Positions 52,485-61,600 of a stretch of DNA of 64,000 nucleotides are shown in pieces. A program made the translations under genes and the position numbers. The DNA is taken from positions 337,915 through 401,914 of the forward strand of contig NZ_BCTA01000002.1 in assembly GCF_001570485.1 (NCBI RefSeq), written 5' to 3'. The notes beneath the pieces were generated by a model. That model saw only the letters and a list, made by a program, of their open reading frames with translations. It ran no database searches and was not told the origin of the DNA. The DNA is from Mycolicibacterium novocastrense (GTDB lineage: Bacteria > Actinomycetota > Actinomycetes > Mycobacteriales > Mycobacteriaceae). The stretch's first letter is position 1; each line of letters starts with the position of its first letter.

Positions 52485-53192
52485 TCAGGCGGCGGCGGCG
52501 GCGCCGGCGGTGATCGCGTCGTAGCGGTCCATCACCGTGGCGGCGACGAGGTTGTGCGATCCGAGCGGTTCGGCCATCGCAATGTCTTGTGCGGCAGCAT
52601 ATTCGGCCACACGGTCGGTGATCCGGCCATGGGCCAGGAACCACGGGGCGAGGACCAGGCGTTCGGCACCGCGGGCACGCAGGCGCTCGGCGGTCTCCGG
52701 GATACTCGCATACGGCCCGGTTGCGAACGCCACTTCGGCTCCCGCCCAACGCGTTCCAGAGCCCAGTGACTGGGCGACCGTGGCGGTTCGCGCGTTCGCG
52801 GCGGGATGTGATGAACCGACCGCGACGACGAGGACGCCAAGGCCGTCGTCGTCGGGGGAGACCCCGAGCTCGGCCAGCCGCTGCCGCAGCACGGTCAACA
52901 GCGCCGGATCCTCGCCGAGCACCTCGGCCCGGTCGACCACCGCCCCCGCCTGCTCGACGATCGAGGGGATGTCGACCCGCGCGTGAAATGCGCTGGCCAA
53001 CAGGAACGGTACGACCACGGCCGGGGTGTGCAGACCGCTCAGGGTGTCGAGCAGGCTGGGGCCGTTCTGTTCGAGGAAGGCCGGACGCACGTCGAGCCAG
53101 GGCCGCAGACGCCGGATCCGGCCCGCCACCGCATGCGTCACCGCCGCCGAACGCGGGTCGGCGCTGCCGTGCGCGGTCAGCACGAGGGTCAC
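52485..53192 (-). CDS. che1: Sirohydrochlorin ferrochelatase-like protein (CbiX/SirB family)
   Basis: Inserts iron into sirohydrochlorin to make siroheme, the cofactor of SirA upstream. The 235 residues hold two related halves with metal-binding His in LVLTAHGSADPRS and FLLASAFHARVDIP; the second half has VAVGSSHPAAN and LAPWFLAHGR. GTG at 53192 is chosen because the family begins there. It lies 19 bp after cysH on the same strand, forming sirA-cysH-che1 as in M. tuberculosis (Rv2391-Rv2393). The C-terminus ends in an Ala run. Confidence 0.9.
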   Translation of the reverse strand: MTLVLTAHGSADPRSAAVTHAVAGRIRRLRPWLDVRPAFLEQNGPSLLDTLSGLHTPAVVVPFLLASAFHARVDIPSIVEQAGAVVDRAEVLGEDPALLTVLRQRLAELGVSPDDDGLGVLVVAVGSSHPAANARTATVAQSLGSGTRWAGAEVAFATGPYASIPETAERLRARGAERLVLAPWFLAHGRITDRVAEYAAAQDIAMAEPLGSHNLVAATVMDRYDAITAGAAAAA

Positions 53193-53211
53193 AGTGACCT
53201 CGCCGGCGACC

Positions 53212-53925
53212 TCATGAGGCGTGCAGTCCGCATTCGATCTTGCCGGTACCGGCCCAGCGGCCGCTGCGCGGATCGGCGCCTTCGACCGGCTTCGCCGTGC
53301 ACGGCGCGCACCCGATCGACGGATACCCCTCATAGACGAGCGGATTGACGAGCACTCCGTTGGCGTCGATGTAGTCCTGCATGTCCTCGTCGGTCCAGGC
53401 CGCCAACGGGTTGATCTTCACCAGCCCGAAAGCCTTGTCCCAACTGATGAATGGCGCGTTGGCGCGCGTGGGCGCCTCGACGCGGCGGATGCCGGTCACC
53501 CAGGCCGAGTAGCCACGCAGCGCCTTCGACAACGGTTCGACCTTGCGCATGCGGCAGCACTCGTTGGGCTCTCGGGCGAACAAGTTCTTGCCGTACAACT
53601 CGTCCTGCTCGGCCACGCTCTTGTCCGCCGTGACGTTGACGATGTTGACGTCGTAGACCGCCTCGACGGCGTCGCGGGTGCCGATCGTCTCGACGAAGTG
53701 GTATCCGGTGTCGAGGAAGAGGATGTCGACGCCGGGCCGCACCTTGGCGGCCAGATCGATCAACACCGCGTCCTGCATGTTCGACGCCACGACGTAATGC
53801 CCGCCGAAGTTCTCGTCGGTCCAGCGCAGGAGGTCGTGCGCGCTTGCACCCTCGAGTTCTGCCGCGCCGCGCTCGGCGAGCGCCTGCAGATCGGTCTCGG
53901 TCATCGCCGTGTTGTTGCCAGTCAC
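53212..53925 (-). CDS. cysH: Adenosine 5'-phosphosulfate reductase (iron-sulfur type)
   Basis: Reduces APS to sulfite. The 237 residues carry the four-cysteine [4Fe-4S] motif of APS (not PAPS) reductases, with CC in REPNECCRMRKVEPL and CxxC in YPSIGCAPCTAKPV, and the catalytic Cys in the terminal TGKIECGLHAS. FLDTGYHFVETI and WVTGIRRVEAPTRANAP bind substrate. GTG at 53925 overlaps the sirA stop (GTGA). It lacks a short glycine-rich insert that I recall in the M. tuberculosis protein, without affecting the motifs. Confidence 0.96.
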   Translation of the reverse strand: MTGNNTAMTETDLQALAERGAAELEGASAHDLLRWTDENFGGHYVVASNMQDAVLIDLAAKVRPGVDILFLDTGYHFVETIGTRDAVEAVYDVNIVNVTADKSVAEQDELYGKNLFAREPNECCRMRKVEPLSKALRGYSAWVTGIRRVEAPTRANAPFISWDKAFGLVKINPLAAWTDEDMQDYIDANGVLVNPLVYEGYPSIGCAPCTAKPVEGADPRSGRWAGTGKIECGLHAS

Positions 53926-55604
53926 CGCAAATCCGCCTCGTCTGCTCGAATAGCCCACGTAGCGAAACGCTCGCCCTGCTCTCGTTGTTTCACGAAATTG
54001 CGAACGACCCTGTCGATGTAGTCACCGAGCTCGGTGGCCAGCACCTTGTGTTGACGTAACTTGCGGCCGAACCCGCTGTCCAGACCCAGGCTGCCGCCCA
54101 GGTGCACCTGGAAGCCCTCGACCGAGTTGCCGTCACCGTCGTCGACCATCTGGCCCTTGAATCCGATGTCGGCGACCTGGATGCGCGCGCACGAGTTCGG
54201 GCAGCCGTTGATGTTGACCGTGATCGGCACGTCGAGTTGCGCGTTGATGTCCTCGAGCCGCTTCTCCAGCTCCGGAACCAGCACCTGCGCGCGGGTCCTG
54301 GTCTCGGTGAACGACAACTTGCAGAACTCGATACCTGTGCAGGCCATCAGGTTCTTGCGCCAGTGCGACGGCTCCGGCGGCAGCCCGAGCGCTTCGAGGC
54401 CCGCGGTCAGCTCGGCGAGCTTGTCGTCGGGCACGTCGAGGATGATCAGCTTCTGGTAGGGGGTGAACCGGATCCGGTCCGAACCCGCGGCCTCGGCGAG
54501 ATCGGCCACCTTGGTCAGGATCGTGCCCGAGACCCGGCCCGCGATCGGCGCGACGCCGACGGCGTTGAGCCCGTTCTTCAGTTTCTGGACGCCCACGTGG
54601 TCGATCGGGTGCTTGACCGGTTCCGGTGCGGGCCCGTCGATCAGCTTGCGACCCAGGTACTCGTCCTCGAGGATCTGGCGGAACTTTTCGACGCCCCAGT
54701 CCTTGATCAGGAACTTGAGCCGGGCCTTGGACCGCAGCCGTCTATACCCGTAGTCGCGGAACACCGCGGTGATCGCCTCCCAGACGTCGGGCACCTCGTC
54801 GAGCGGAACCCACGCCCCGAGCCGCTGCGCCAGCATCGGGTTGGTCGACAGGCCACCACCGACCCACAGATCGAGCCCGGGGCCGTGCTCGGGATGGTTG
54901 ACCCCGATGAAGGAGATGTCGTTGACCTCGTGGGCCACGTCCTGCAGACCCGAGATCGCGGTCTTGTACTTGCGCGGCAGGTTCGAGTACTCGGGGTTGC
55001 CGATGTAGCGCCGCACGATCTCGTCGAGCGCGGGCGTCGGGTCGAGCACTTCTTCGAGCGATTCGCCGGCCAGCGGCGAGCCGAGCATTCCGCGCGGGCA
55101 GTCACCGCACGCCTCGGTGGTCTGCAGACCGTGCGCGGCCAGCCGCTCCCAGATCTCGGGCACGTTCTCGACCTCGAGCCAGTGGTACTGCAGGTTCATC
55201 CGGTCGGAGATGTCGGCGGTGTCGCGGGCGAAGTCGATGGAGATTTGGCCGAGCGTGCGCAGTGCGGCCGCCGACAACGCCTTACCGTCGCAGCGCACCC
55301 GCATCATGAAGTACTTGGCCTCGAGCAGGTCGGCGTTCTCGTCACCGGTCCAGGTGCCGTCGTAGCCCTGCTCACGCTGGGTGTACAAACCCATCCAGCG
55401 GAACCGGCCGCGCAGGTCCTGCTTGTCGATGCCGTCGAAACCGGTCTTGGAGTAGATGTCGACGATGCGGGCGCGCACGTTGAGTGCGTCGTCGTCCTTC
55501 TTGAACTGCTCGTTGGGATTGAGCGGCTCGCGGTAGCCGAGCGCCCACTGACCCTCGGCACGGGTCTTCTTGGGGGCCTTCGGCTTGGATTCCGCGGTGG
55601 TCAT
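53922..55604 (-). CDS. sirA: Ferredoxin-dependent sulfite reductase (SirA/NirA)
   Basis: Reduces sulfite to sulfide with six electrons from ferredoxin. The 560 residues have two ferredoxin-nitrite/sulfite reductase repeats and the siroheme/[4Fe-4S] cysteines in LMACTGIEFCKLSFTETR and NINGCPNSCARIQVADIG. The N-terminus contains GRFRWMGLYTQREQGYDG, and GDCPRGMLGSPLAG lies mid-chain. It is equivalent to M. tuberculosis Rv2391. A good ribosome site (GAGGAG) precedes the ATG. The gene lies 111 bp downstream of a polycysteine leader ORF and leads sirA-cysH-che1. Confidence 0.97.
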   Translation of the reverse strand: MTTAESKPKAPKKTRAEGQWALGYREPLNPNEQFKKDDDALNVRARIVDIYSKTGFDGIDKQDLRGRFRWMGLYTQREQGYDGTWTGDENADLLEAKYFMMRVRCDGKALSAAALRTLGQISIDFARDTADISDRMNLQYHWLEVENVPEIWERLAAHGLQTTEACGDCPRGMLGSPLAGESLEEVLDPTPALDEIVRRYIGNPEYSNLPRKYKTAISGLQDVAHEVNDISFIGVNHPEHGPGLDLWVGGGLSTNPMLAQRLGAWVPLDEVPDVWEAITAVFRDYGYRRLRSKARLKFLIKDWGVEKFRQILEDEYLGRKLIDGPAPEPVKHPIDHVGVQKLKNGLNAVGVAPIAGRVSGTILTKVADLAEAAGSDRIRFTPYQKLIILDVPDDKLAELTAGLEALGLPPEPSHWRKNLMACTGIEFCKLSFTETRTRAQVLVPELEKRLEDINAQLDVPITVNINGCPNSCARIQVADIGFKGQMVDDGDGNSVEGFQVHLGGSLGLDSGFGRKLRQHKVLATELGDYIDRVVRNFVKQREQGERFATWAIRADEADLR

Positions 55605-55715
55605 GGGGTGGCTCCTCGGTGGAGCCGGCGTTCGAATCGCGCGTGGTCACCGGTGGCTGTCCGGCGGCGCAGATCCGGCGGCCAGCTATACGTACGGGTG
55701 GGCTGGGGACCTAGA

Positions 55716-55817
55716 TCAAGCGCAAGGCAGACAACAACAGGTACACACGCGCTTGAAGTCGACGTGCCGACGCGCCACCAGCGATACACGCTTGGGGAAG
55801 GTGCGGGCGGCAGTCAC
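55716..55817 (-). CDS. Polycysteine leader peptide (33 aa) of the sulfite reductase operon
   Basis: A 33-codon ORF from GTG 55817 whose C-terminus reads RVCTCCCLPCA, with five Cys in eight residues. It lies 111 bp before sirA on the same strand. A CACAAT -10 box 7 nt upstream makes the message leaderless, the same design as the ORF at 47367. M. smegmatis is known to have such a polycysteine ORF at its sirA-type operon (reported as Ms4527A, if memory serves). It should act as a cysteine-responsive attenuator for sirA-cysH-che1. Confidence 0.88.
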   Translation of the reverse strand: MTAARTFPKRVSLVARRHVDFKRVCTCCCLPCA

Positions 55818-55824
55818 GTCGCCA

Positions 55825-55830
55825 ATTGTG
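55825..55830 (-). promoter_or_regulatory. -10 box of the sirA operon leader
   Basis: CACAAT read on the minus strand, 7 nt before GTG 55817. The 155-bp gap to hemW also holds a short hairpin GCTCA-TCG-TGAGC (55871-55883) of unknown role. Confidence 0.6.
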
Positions 55831-55959
55831 CCACGAATTGCCGCACCGGCCCTAACCGGGGGAGATTTGCGCTCATCGTGAGCAGAACATCGTCGAGAAT
55901 GCATCCACGCATCGGAAGTTCGAGTGCACGCCTGCCCGAGTGCAATCTCGCGGGAGGCG

Positions 55960-55965
55960 GACAAT
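55960..55965 (+). promoter_or_regulatory. -10 box of hemW, leaderless
   Basis: GACAAT ends 7 nt before ATG 55973, similar to the CACAAT boxes elsewhere in the window. A GGGAGG sequence further upstream (55952-55957) would lie outside a leaderless transcript. Confidence 0.5.
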
Positions 55966-55972
55966 CGTTGAC

Positions 55973-57163
55973 ATGACCCGAACCGTAGCGCCGGGTAACG
56001 CCGCATCGGCGGTGCTGCCGGCGATGACCCCCGCTCAGGGGCGGCCGTTCGGCGTCTACGTCCACGTGCCGTTCTGCGCCACCCGCTGCGGCTATTGCGA
56101 CTTCAACACGTACACACCCGGCGAGCTGGGCGGCGCCAACCCGGACGAGTGGCTGGCGGCGCTGCGGAGCGAGCTTGCGCAGGCGGCGAGGCACCTGGGC
56201 CGCATCCCCGAGGTCGACACCGTGTTCGTCGGCGGCGGCACACCGTCGCTGTTGGGCGGGCCCGGCCTGGCCGCCGTTCTCGATGCCGTGCGTGCGCACT
56301 TCCCACTGGCGGACGGCGCCGAGGTCACCACGGAGGCCAACCCGGAATCGACGTCCCCGCTGCTGTTCGACCAGCTCCTGGGGGCCGGATACACCCGGGT
56401 CTCGCTGGGCATGCAGTCCGCGGCTGAGCATGTACTGGCGGCCCTCGACCGGAGGCATTCGCCGGGCCGGGCGCTCGCGGCGGCGCGGGAGGCCCGTGCG
56501 GCCGGGTTCGACCACGTCAACCTCGACCTGATCTACGGCACGCCGGGGGAGTCCGACGACGACCTGCTGCGCTCGGTCGACACCGTCGTCGAATCCGGTG
56601 TCGATCACGTGTCGGCCTATGCGCTGGTCATCGAGGACGGCACGGCGATGGCACGGCGGGTGCGGCGCGGCGAGCTCGTACCGACCGACGACGACGTGCT
56701 GGCCCGCCGCTACGAGCTGCTTGACGCTCGCCTGACCGGCGCCGGTTTCGCCTGGTATGAGGTCTCGAACTGGAGCAGGCCGGGCGGTGAGTGCCTGCAC
56801 AACGTCGGCTACTGGAACGGCGGCCAGTGGTGGGGTGCGGGACCGGGTGCGCACGGCTTCGTCGACGCGGTGCGCTGGTGGAACGTCAAGCACCCGAGCG
56901 CGTACGCGCAGATGTTGGCCGATGGTCGGCTACCCGTGGCCGATTTCGAGCACCTCGACCCCGAGACCCTGCACATCGAGGACGTGATGCTGCGGGTGCG
57001 GTTGCGCGACGGGCTGCCGACGAGCGTGCTGAGTGCACCCGAGCGGGAGCGCGCCGCCGTCGCGGTCGCCGACGGGCTGTTGAGCCCGGTCGACGACCGA
57101 TTGGTGCTCACCGACCGCGGCCGGCTGCTGGCCGACGCGGTGGTCCGCGACCTGCTGGACTGA
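55973..57163 (+). CDS. hemW: Radical SAM protein HemW (HemN-like)
   Basis: A 396-residue radical SAM protein with the cluster motif FCATRCGYCDFNTYT near residue 40, VFVGGGTPSLLGG, and the HemW C-terminal domain. HemW proteins bind and deliver heme rather than oxidise coproporphyrinogen; the extra fourth-cysteine pattern of true HemN is absent (CxxxCxxC followed by Asp-Phe). It corresponds to M. tuberculosis Rv2388c (annotated hemN). ATG at 55973 is leaderless with GACAAT. Divergent from the sirA operon. Confidence 0.93.
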   Translation: MTRTVAPGNAASAVLPAMTPAQGRPFGVYVHVPFCATRCGYCDFNTYTPGELGGANPDEWLAALRSELAQAARHLGRIPEVDTVFVGGGTPSLLGGPGLAAVLDAVRAHFPLADGAEVTTEANPESTSPLLFDQLLGAGYTRVSLGMQSAAEHVLAALDRRHSPGRALAAAREARAAGFDHVNLDLIYGTPGESDDDLLRSVDTVVESGVDHVSAYALVIEDGTAMARRVRRGELVPTDDDVLARRYELLDARLTGAGFAWYEVSNWSRPGGECLHNVGYWNGGQWWGAGPGAHGFVDAVRWWNVKHPSAYAQMLADGRLPVADFEHLDPETLHIEDVMLRVRLRDGLPTSVLSAPERERAAVAVADGLLSPVDDRLVLTDRGRLLADAVVRDLLD

Positions 57164-57223
57164 TCGCCGGACGACAGCCGGGCTCGAAATTCGCCCATAA
57201 GCTCACGCTCGCGCGCGCAACGT

Positions 57224-57252
57224 TGAACGATTCTGAGATGGACGTCGTTGTG
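57224..57252 (+). promoter_or_regulatory. Candidate ECF-type autoregulatory promoter
   Basis: TGAACG (57224-57229) and CGTTGTG (57246-57252) are separated by 16 bp, close to the TGAACC-N16-18-CGTgtg pattern of SigL-type promoters. The transcript would start about 25 nt before ATG 57283. Many ECF sigma factors activate their own gene in this way. The rest of the 119-bp gap after hemW shows nothing else. Confidence 0.55.
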
Positions 57253-57282
57253 ATCAGCGATGACGACTGCGGTGGATGAGCG

Positions 57283-57798
57283 ATGACTCCCGACCCCGCG
57301 CAGGCCGAGTTGCTGCGCGCGATTCACGACGAGCACAGCCAGACGCTGCTGCGCTACGTTCTGCGGCTGACCCGCGGCGACACGCCGTTCGCCGAGGACG
57401 TGGTGCAGGAAGCGCTGCTGCGGCTGTGGCGCAAACCGGAGATCCTGCAACAGCCGGGTGACGCCGCGCGGGCCTGGCTGTTCACCGTCGCTCGCAACCT
57501 CGTCATCGACGACCGGCGCAGCGCGCGGTTCAGCCGGGAATTGCAGACCGATGACCTGCCCGAGCGTCCGTCGACCGATGCGATCGGGCCCGCAGTCGAC
57601 AAGTGGGTACTGGCAGAGGCGCTGAAATCGCTCAGCGCCGACCACCGCAGCGCGATAGTGCGCGCCTACTATTTCGGGCAAACTGTCGCCGACATCGCTG
57701 AGCACGAGCGGATCGCACCGGGCACCGTCAAGTCCAGGCTCCATTACGGGTTGCGAGCGTTGCGGATGGCGCTGCAGGAAAGGGGGGTGGTCCAATGA
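57283..57798 (+). CDS. ECF sigma factor, SigL-like
   Basis: A 171-residue ECF sigma factor with region 2 (TLLRYVLRLTRGDTPFAEDVVQEALLRLWRKPE, WLFTVARNLVIDDRR) and region 4 (ALKSLSADHRSAIVRAYYFG, IAEHERIAPGTVKSRLHYGL). Size and pairing resemble SigL/RslA of M. tuberculosis. ATG at 57283 follows GGTGGA. The stop overlaps the anti-sigma gene (ATGA), and a candidate self-recognised promoter sits upstream. It may control the PKS gene beyond the anti-sigma, though no second SigL-type box is evident before that gene. Confidence 0.93.
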   Translation: MTPDPAQAELLRAIHDEHSQTLLRYVLRLTRGDTPFAEDVVQEALLRLWRKPEILQQPGDAARAWLFTVARNLVIDDRRSARFSRELQTDDLPERPSTDAIGPAVDKWVLAEALKSLSADHRSAIVRAYYFGQTVADIAEHERIAPGTVKSRLHYGLRALRMALQERGVVQ

Positions 57799-58502
57799 GC
57801 GACAAATTCGACCGGACACCCGTCTCCGACCTCGCCGAATGGGATGCGGCCTACGTGCTCGGCGCGCTGAGCGCGGAGGACCGTCTCGCCTACGAGAACT
57901 ACCTCGCCGCGAACCCGGCGCGCGCCGCCGAGTTGGCCGACCTGGCCGAGATGCCCGCGATGCTGGCCGCGCTCAGCCGCGAGGAGGCCGCGGCGCTGCT
58001 CGATGCGGACGAGGGGTCCGCTGTCGAGCAGTCCGCCGACGTCGCCTCGCTGGCGCAGGCCGCGGCCAAGCGGCAGCGGCGGTCACGCCGCTCGATGCTC
58101 GCGGCGGCCGTCGCGGTTGCGGCCGCCCTCGCGGTCCTCGGCGGCGTCGTGGGCGCCACGGTCTTCCCCCGCACACCGGCGGTGCAGACAGTGGCGATGG
58201 AGCCCATGCAGCCCGGCCAGCGCCAGGGCCTGACCGCACAGCTGGCCGTCACCGAGAAGAAGTGGGGCACCGAGCTCAACTGGGCCTGCGAGTACACCAA
58301 GGACTGGGCTCGCGACGTCGACAGCTACGACATCGTGGTGACGACGCACGACGGCGTGCAGACGGCCGTGGGTTCGTGGCGTCCGGCGGGCGACGAAGCG
58401 ACCGGGTTGTCCGCGGCCACCAGCATCCCCACCGCAGAGATCCGCAGCATCGACATCCGGGTGTCGGGCAGCGACGAACCGCTGGCCGTCCGCACGTTGT
58501 GA
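57795..58502 (+). CDS. Membrane anti-sigma factor without zinc motif
   Basis: A 235-residue protein with an N-terminal anti-sigma domain (EWDAAYVLGALSAEDRLAYENYL), one transmembrane helix (LAAAVAVAAALAVLGGVVGATVF near residues 100-125) and an extracytoplasmic C-terminal domain. The HxxxCxxC zinc site of ZAS proteins such as RslA is missing; the only cysteine is in the outer domain (NWACEYTKD). Redox release through that site is therefore impossible and another trigger is needed. Coupled to the sigma gene by a 4-bp overlap. Confidence 0.88.
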   Translation: MSDKFDRTPVSDLAEWDAAYVLGALSAEDRLAYENYLAANPARAAELADLAEMPAMLAALSREEAAALLDADEGSAVEQSADVASLAQAAAKRQRRSRRSMLAAAVAVAAALAVLGGVVGATVFPRTPAVQTVAMEPMQPGQRQGLTAQLAVTEKKWGTELNWACEYTKDWARDVDSYDIVVTTHDGVQTAVGSWRPAGDEATGLSAATSIPTAEIRSIDIRVSGSDEPLAVRTL

Positions 58503-58557
58503 GGGTTCGGATGCGGCGGCCCTGACCACCGGGGATTGACGTCGCGGCAAGCCAATT

Positions 58558-58581
58558 CGAACGTGATCGGCACCACGTTCG
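58558..58581. promoter_or_regulatory. 8-bp inverted repeat between anti-sigma and PKS
   Basis: CGAACGTG (58558-58565) and CACGTTCG (58574-58581) are exact reverse complements 8 nt apart, 55 bp after the anti-sigma stop. They may terminate the sigma transcript or serve as an operator for the PKS. The rest of this 183-bp gap has a possible TTGACG (-35) at 58536 but no matching -10. Confidence 0.4.
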
Positions 58582-58624
58582 CCGGGCCTGCGTAAGTCCC
58601 ACAAATGAGCCCGGTTATGCCAGT

Positions 58625-58684
58625 ATGGCCGCCATGGCGTGTGGCTTCTTAGGCAAGGCTATCCAGGCTTTGGGACTCGGCTGA
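58625..58684 (+). CDS. Possible 19-aa leader ORF before the PKS
   Basis: ATG 58625 opens 19 codons (MAAMACGFLGKAIQALGLG) ending with TGA one base before the PKS GTG at 58686. A second in-frame ATG lies at 58634. No ribosome site or -10 box is convincing. The near-perfect abutment with the PKS start is the only reason to list it; it could couple translation or be chance. Confidence 0.3.
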   Translation: MAAMACGFLGKAIQALGLG

Positions 58685-58685
58685 C

Positions 58686-61600
58686 GTGACCGATACCCCC
58701 CCATCCGACGAATCCGTACGCCCAGACGCGGTCGCGATCATCGGGATCGGTTGCCGCGTGGCCGGTGCGATCGGCACCCCGGAACAGTTCTGGAACTTCC
58801 TGCTCGACGGCGGCAGCGACGTCCGCGAGGTTCCGGCGGAGCGGTGGGAGCCGTACCTCCAGCGCGATCCCCGCAACGCGGCGGTGCTCAAGGACGTCAC
58901 GCGGTGGGGGACGTTCCTCGACGACCTGCCCGGGTTCGACGCCGAGTTCTTCGGGGTCTCGCCGCGCGAGGCCGAGCTGATGGACCCCCAGCAGCGGCTG
59001 GCGCTGGAGGTGAGCTGGGAGGCGCTCGAACACGCGGGCGTTCCGCCGAAGTCGTTGGCGGGCAGCGACACCGCGGTGCTGATGGGCGTCAACTCCGACG
59101 ACTACGGCAAGCTGATCATGGAGGACCTGCCGGGCATCGAAGCGTGGACCGGCATCGGCACGTCGCTGTGCGGCATTGCCAACCGCGTCTCACACCTGCT
59201 CGACCTGCGTGGTCCCAGCGTCGCCCTCGACGCGGCGTGCGCGGCCTCGCTGGTCGCGGTGCACCAGGCATGCCAGATGCTCAATGCCGGTGAGACGTCG
59301 CTGGCGCTGGCCGGCGGGGTCAGCGCGTTGATCGGACCGGGTCTGACCAGGGTGCTCGACGTGGCGGGCGCGACCGCGCCCGACGGCAGGTGCAAGACCT
59401 TCGACGCTTCGGCCGACGGGTACGGGCGCGGCGAGGGTGCCGGGGTGGTGGTGCTCAAGCGCCTCGCCGACGCGCTGCGCGACGGCGACCACGTGTACGC
59501 GGTGGTGCGGGGCGGCGCGGTGGCACAGGACGGACGCACCGTCGGCATCATGTCGCCCAACGGCGATGCGCAGGCCGACATGTTCCGGCGCGCATGCCAA
59601 TTCGCCGGCATCGCCCCCGCGAGCGTCGGTTTCGTCGAGGCGCACGGCACCGGCACCCCCTCCGGTGACCCCACCGAGGTCGGGGCGCTCGCGGCCGTCT
59701 ACGGGGCCGACCGCCCAGCCGATGCGCCGTGCCGAATCGGGTCGGTGAAGCCGAACGTGGGCCACCTCGAGGGTGGTGCCGGAGTGGTGGGCCTCATCAA
59801 GGCCGCGCTGGCGCTGCATCACCGGACCATTCCCCCGACCGCGGGTGTCACCTCGCTGACTCCGGCCGTCGACTGGGCCAACAGCGGGCTGCGGGTGCCG
59901 ACGGAGGTCGAGCCCTGGGACAGCTCCGACGGCGCGCCCCGGCGGGCCGCGGTGTGCAGTTACGGCTACGGCGGAACGATCGCCCACGTGCTTCTCGAGG
60001 AAGCGCCCGCCGCGCAACCGTCCGCGCAACGCTCACCGGCGCAACAACTTCCGTCGATCATTCCCGTCTCGGCACGCAACGTCGCCCGGCTGCGCACGCA
60101 GGCGGGCGCGCTCGCCGACCACCTGCGAGACCACCCGGCGCCGGTCGACGGCGTCGCGGCGACGCTGTGGACGCGGCGTTCGCACGAATCGGCCAGGGCC
60201 GCGGTCGTGGCCGACGACACCGACGGTGCGGCGGCCGCGTTGACCGCACTGGCCGAAGATGTTCCCGACCCGTCCGTGGTGACCGGTACGGTGCTGCCCG
60301 CCGCGGCCAACGGCGCGGTCTGGGTGTTCTCCGGCCACGGCTCGCACTGGGCGGGTATGGGCGGTGAACTGCTCGCGGCGGCACCGGAATTCGCTGCGGT
60401 GATCGACGCGATCGATCCGGTGTTCACCGCGGAGCTCGGGTTCTCGGCGCGCCAGGCGCTGACCGCGGGCGAACTGGGCGGGACCGATCAGGTGCAGGCG
60501 CTGACGTTCGCGATGCAGGTGGGCCTGGCCGCGATGCTGCGCGCGCGCGGCGTCACCCCGGCGGCGGTCATCGGACACTCGGTCGGCGAGGTCGCGGCAT
60601 GCGTCACCGCGGGGGTGTTCGATCTCACCGTCGGCGCCGCGGTGGCCTGTTACCGCGCCCGCGGCTTCCGGTCGGTGATGGGCGAGGGCGCGATGGCGCT
60701 CGTGCGGCTCCCGTTCGCCGAAGCCGAGCGGCGGCTGGCCGGGCGGACCGACGTGGTGGCGGCGATCAGCGCCTCGTTGGAGTCGACGGTGATATCCGGC
60801 ACGATCAGCGCGGTCGACGACGTCTGCGGTGAGTGGACCGATCAAGGCTTCATGGTGCGCCGCGTCAACACCGACGTCGCCTTCCACAGCCCCGCCATGG
60901 ACGCACTGACCGGCGAGCTCGGCCGCCTCACGGCCTCACTCCCGCCGTCCCGCACACCCGAGATTCCGCTCTACACAACGGCGTTGGCCGACCCCCGCTC
61001 GGTGGCGCCACGCGATCAGCACTACTGGGTGGCCAACCTGCGCGACCGGGTGCGGTTCGCCGAAGCCGTCTCGGCGGCCATCGAGGACGGGCATCGGCTC
61101 TTCCTCGAGGTGTCGGCGCACCCGGTGGTGGCGCATTCGATCGTCGAGACGCTCACGACGGCCGGTACCGACCAGCACGCCGTCGTCCCGCTGTTGCGCC
61201 GTGAGCGCCCTCAGATGCATTCGGTGGCAACCGCGGTCGCCGCGCTGCACTGCCACGGTGCACCGGTCGAGCACCAGCTGTCGTCGGCGCCATGGGCGGC
61301 CGATCTTCCGGTGACGCAGTGGCAGCACCGCCGCTTCTGGCGCACTCCCACTCCTCCGCCCGGCGGCCGGGGCGTGCACGACGTCGACACCCACACCCTG
61401 CTCGGCGGCCGGATCGAGGTGACCGGCGCGGTGGCCTCCAAGATGTGGCAGACGCGCGTGGACCTCGACTCCCGCCCGTACCCGGGCGACCACCCGGTGA
61501 AGGGCACCGAAATCGTGCCCGCCGCCGTCATCGTCAACACCTTCCTCGGCGCGGCCAACGAACTGGACACGCGCTGTGACCGCGCGGGTAGGGACCTCGT

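Noticed and set aside
57276..57461. Alternative ATG at 57276 in another frame before the sigma gene
   Set aside because: That frame gives an Arg/Ala-rich translation without motifs and overlaps the clearly coding sigma factor.
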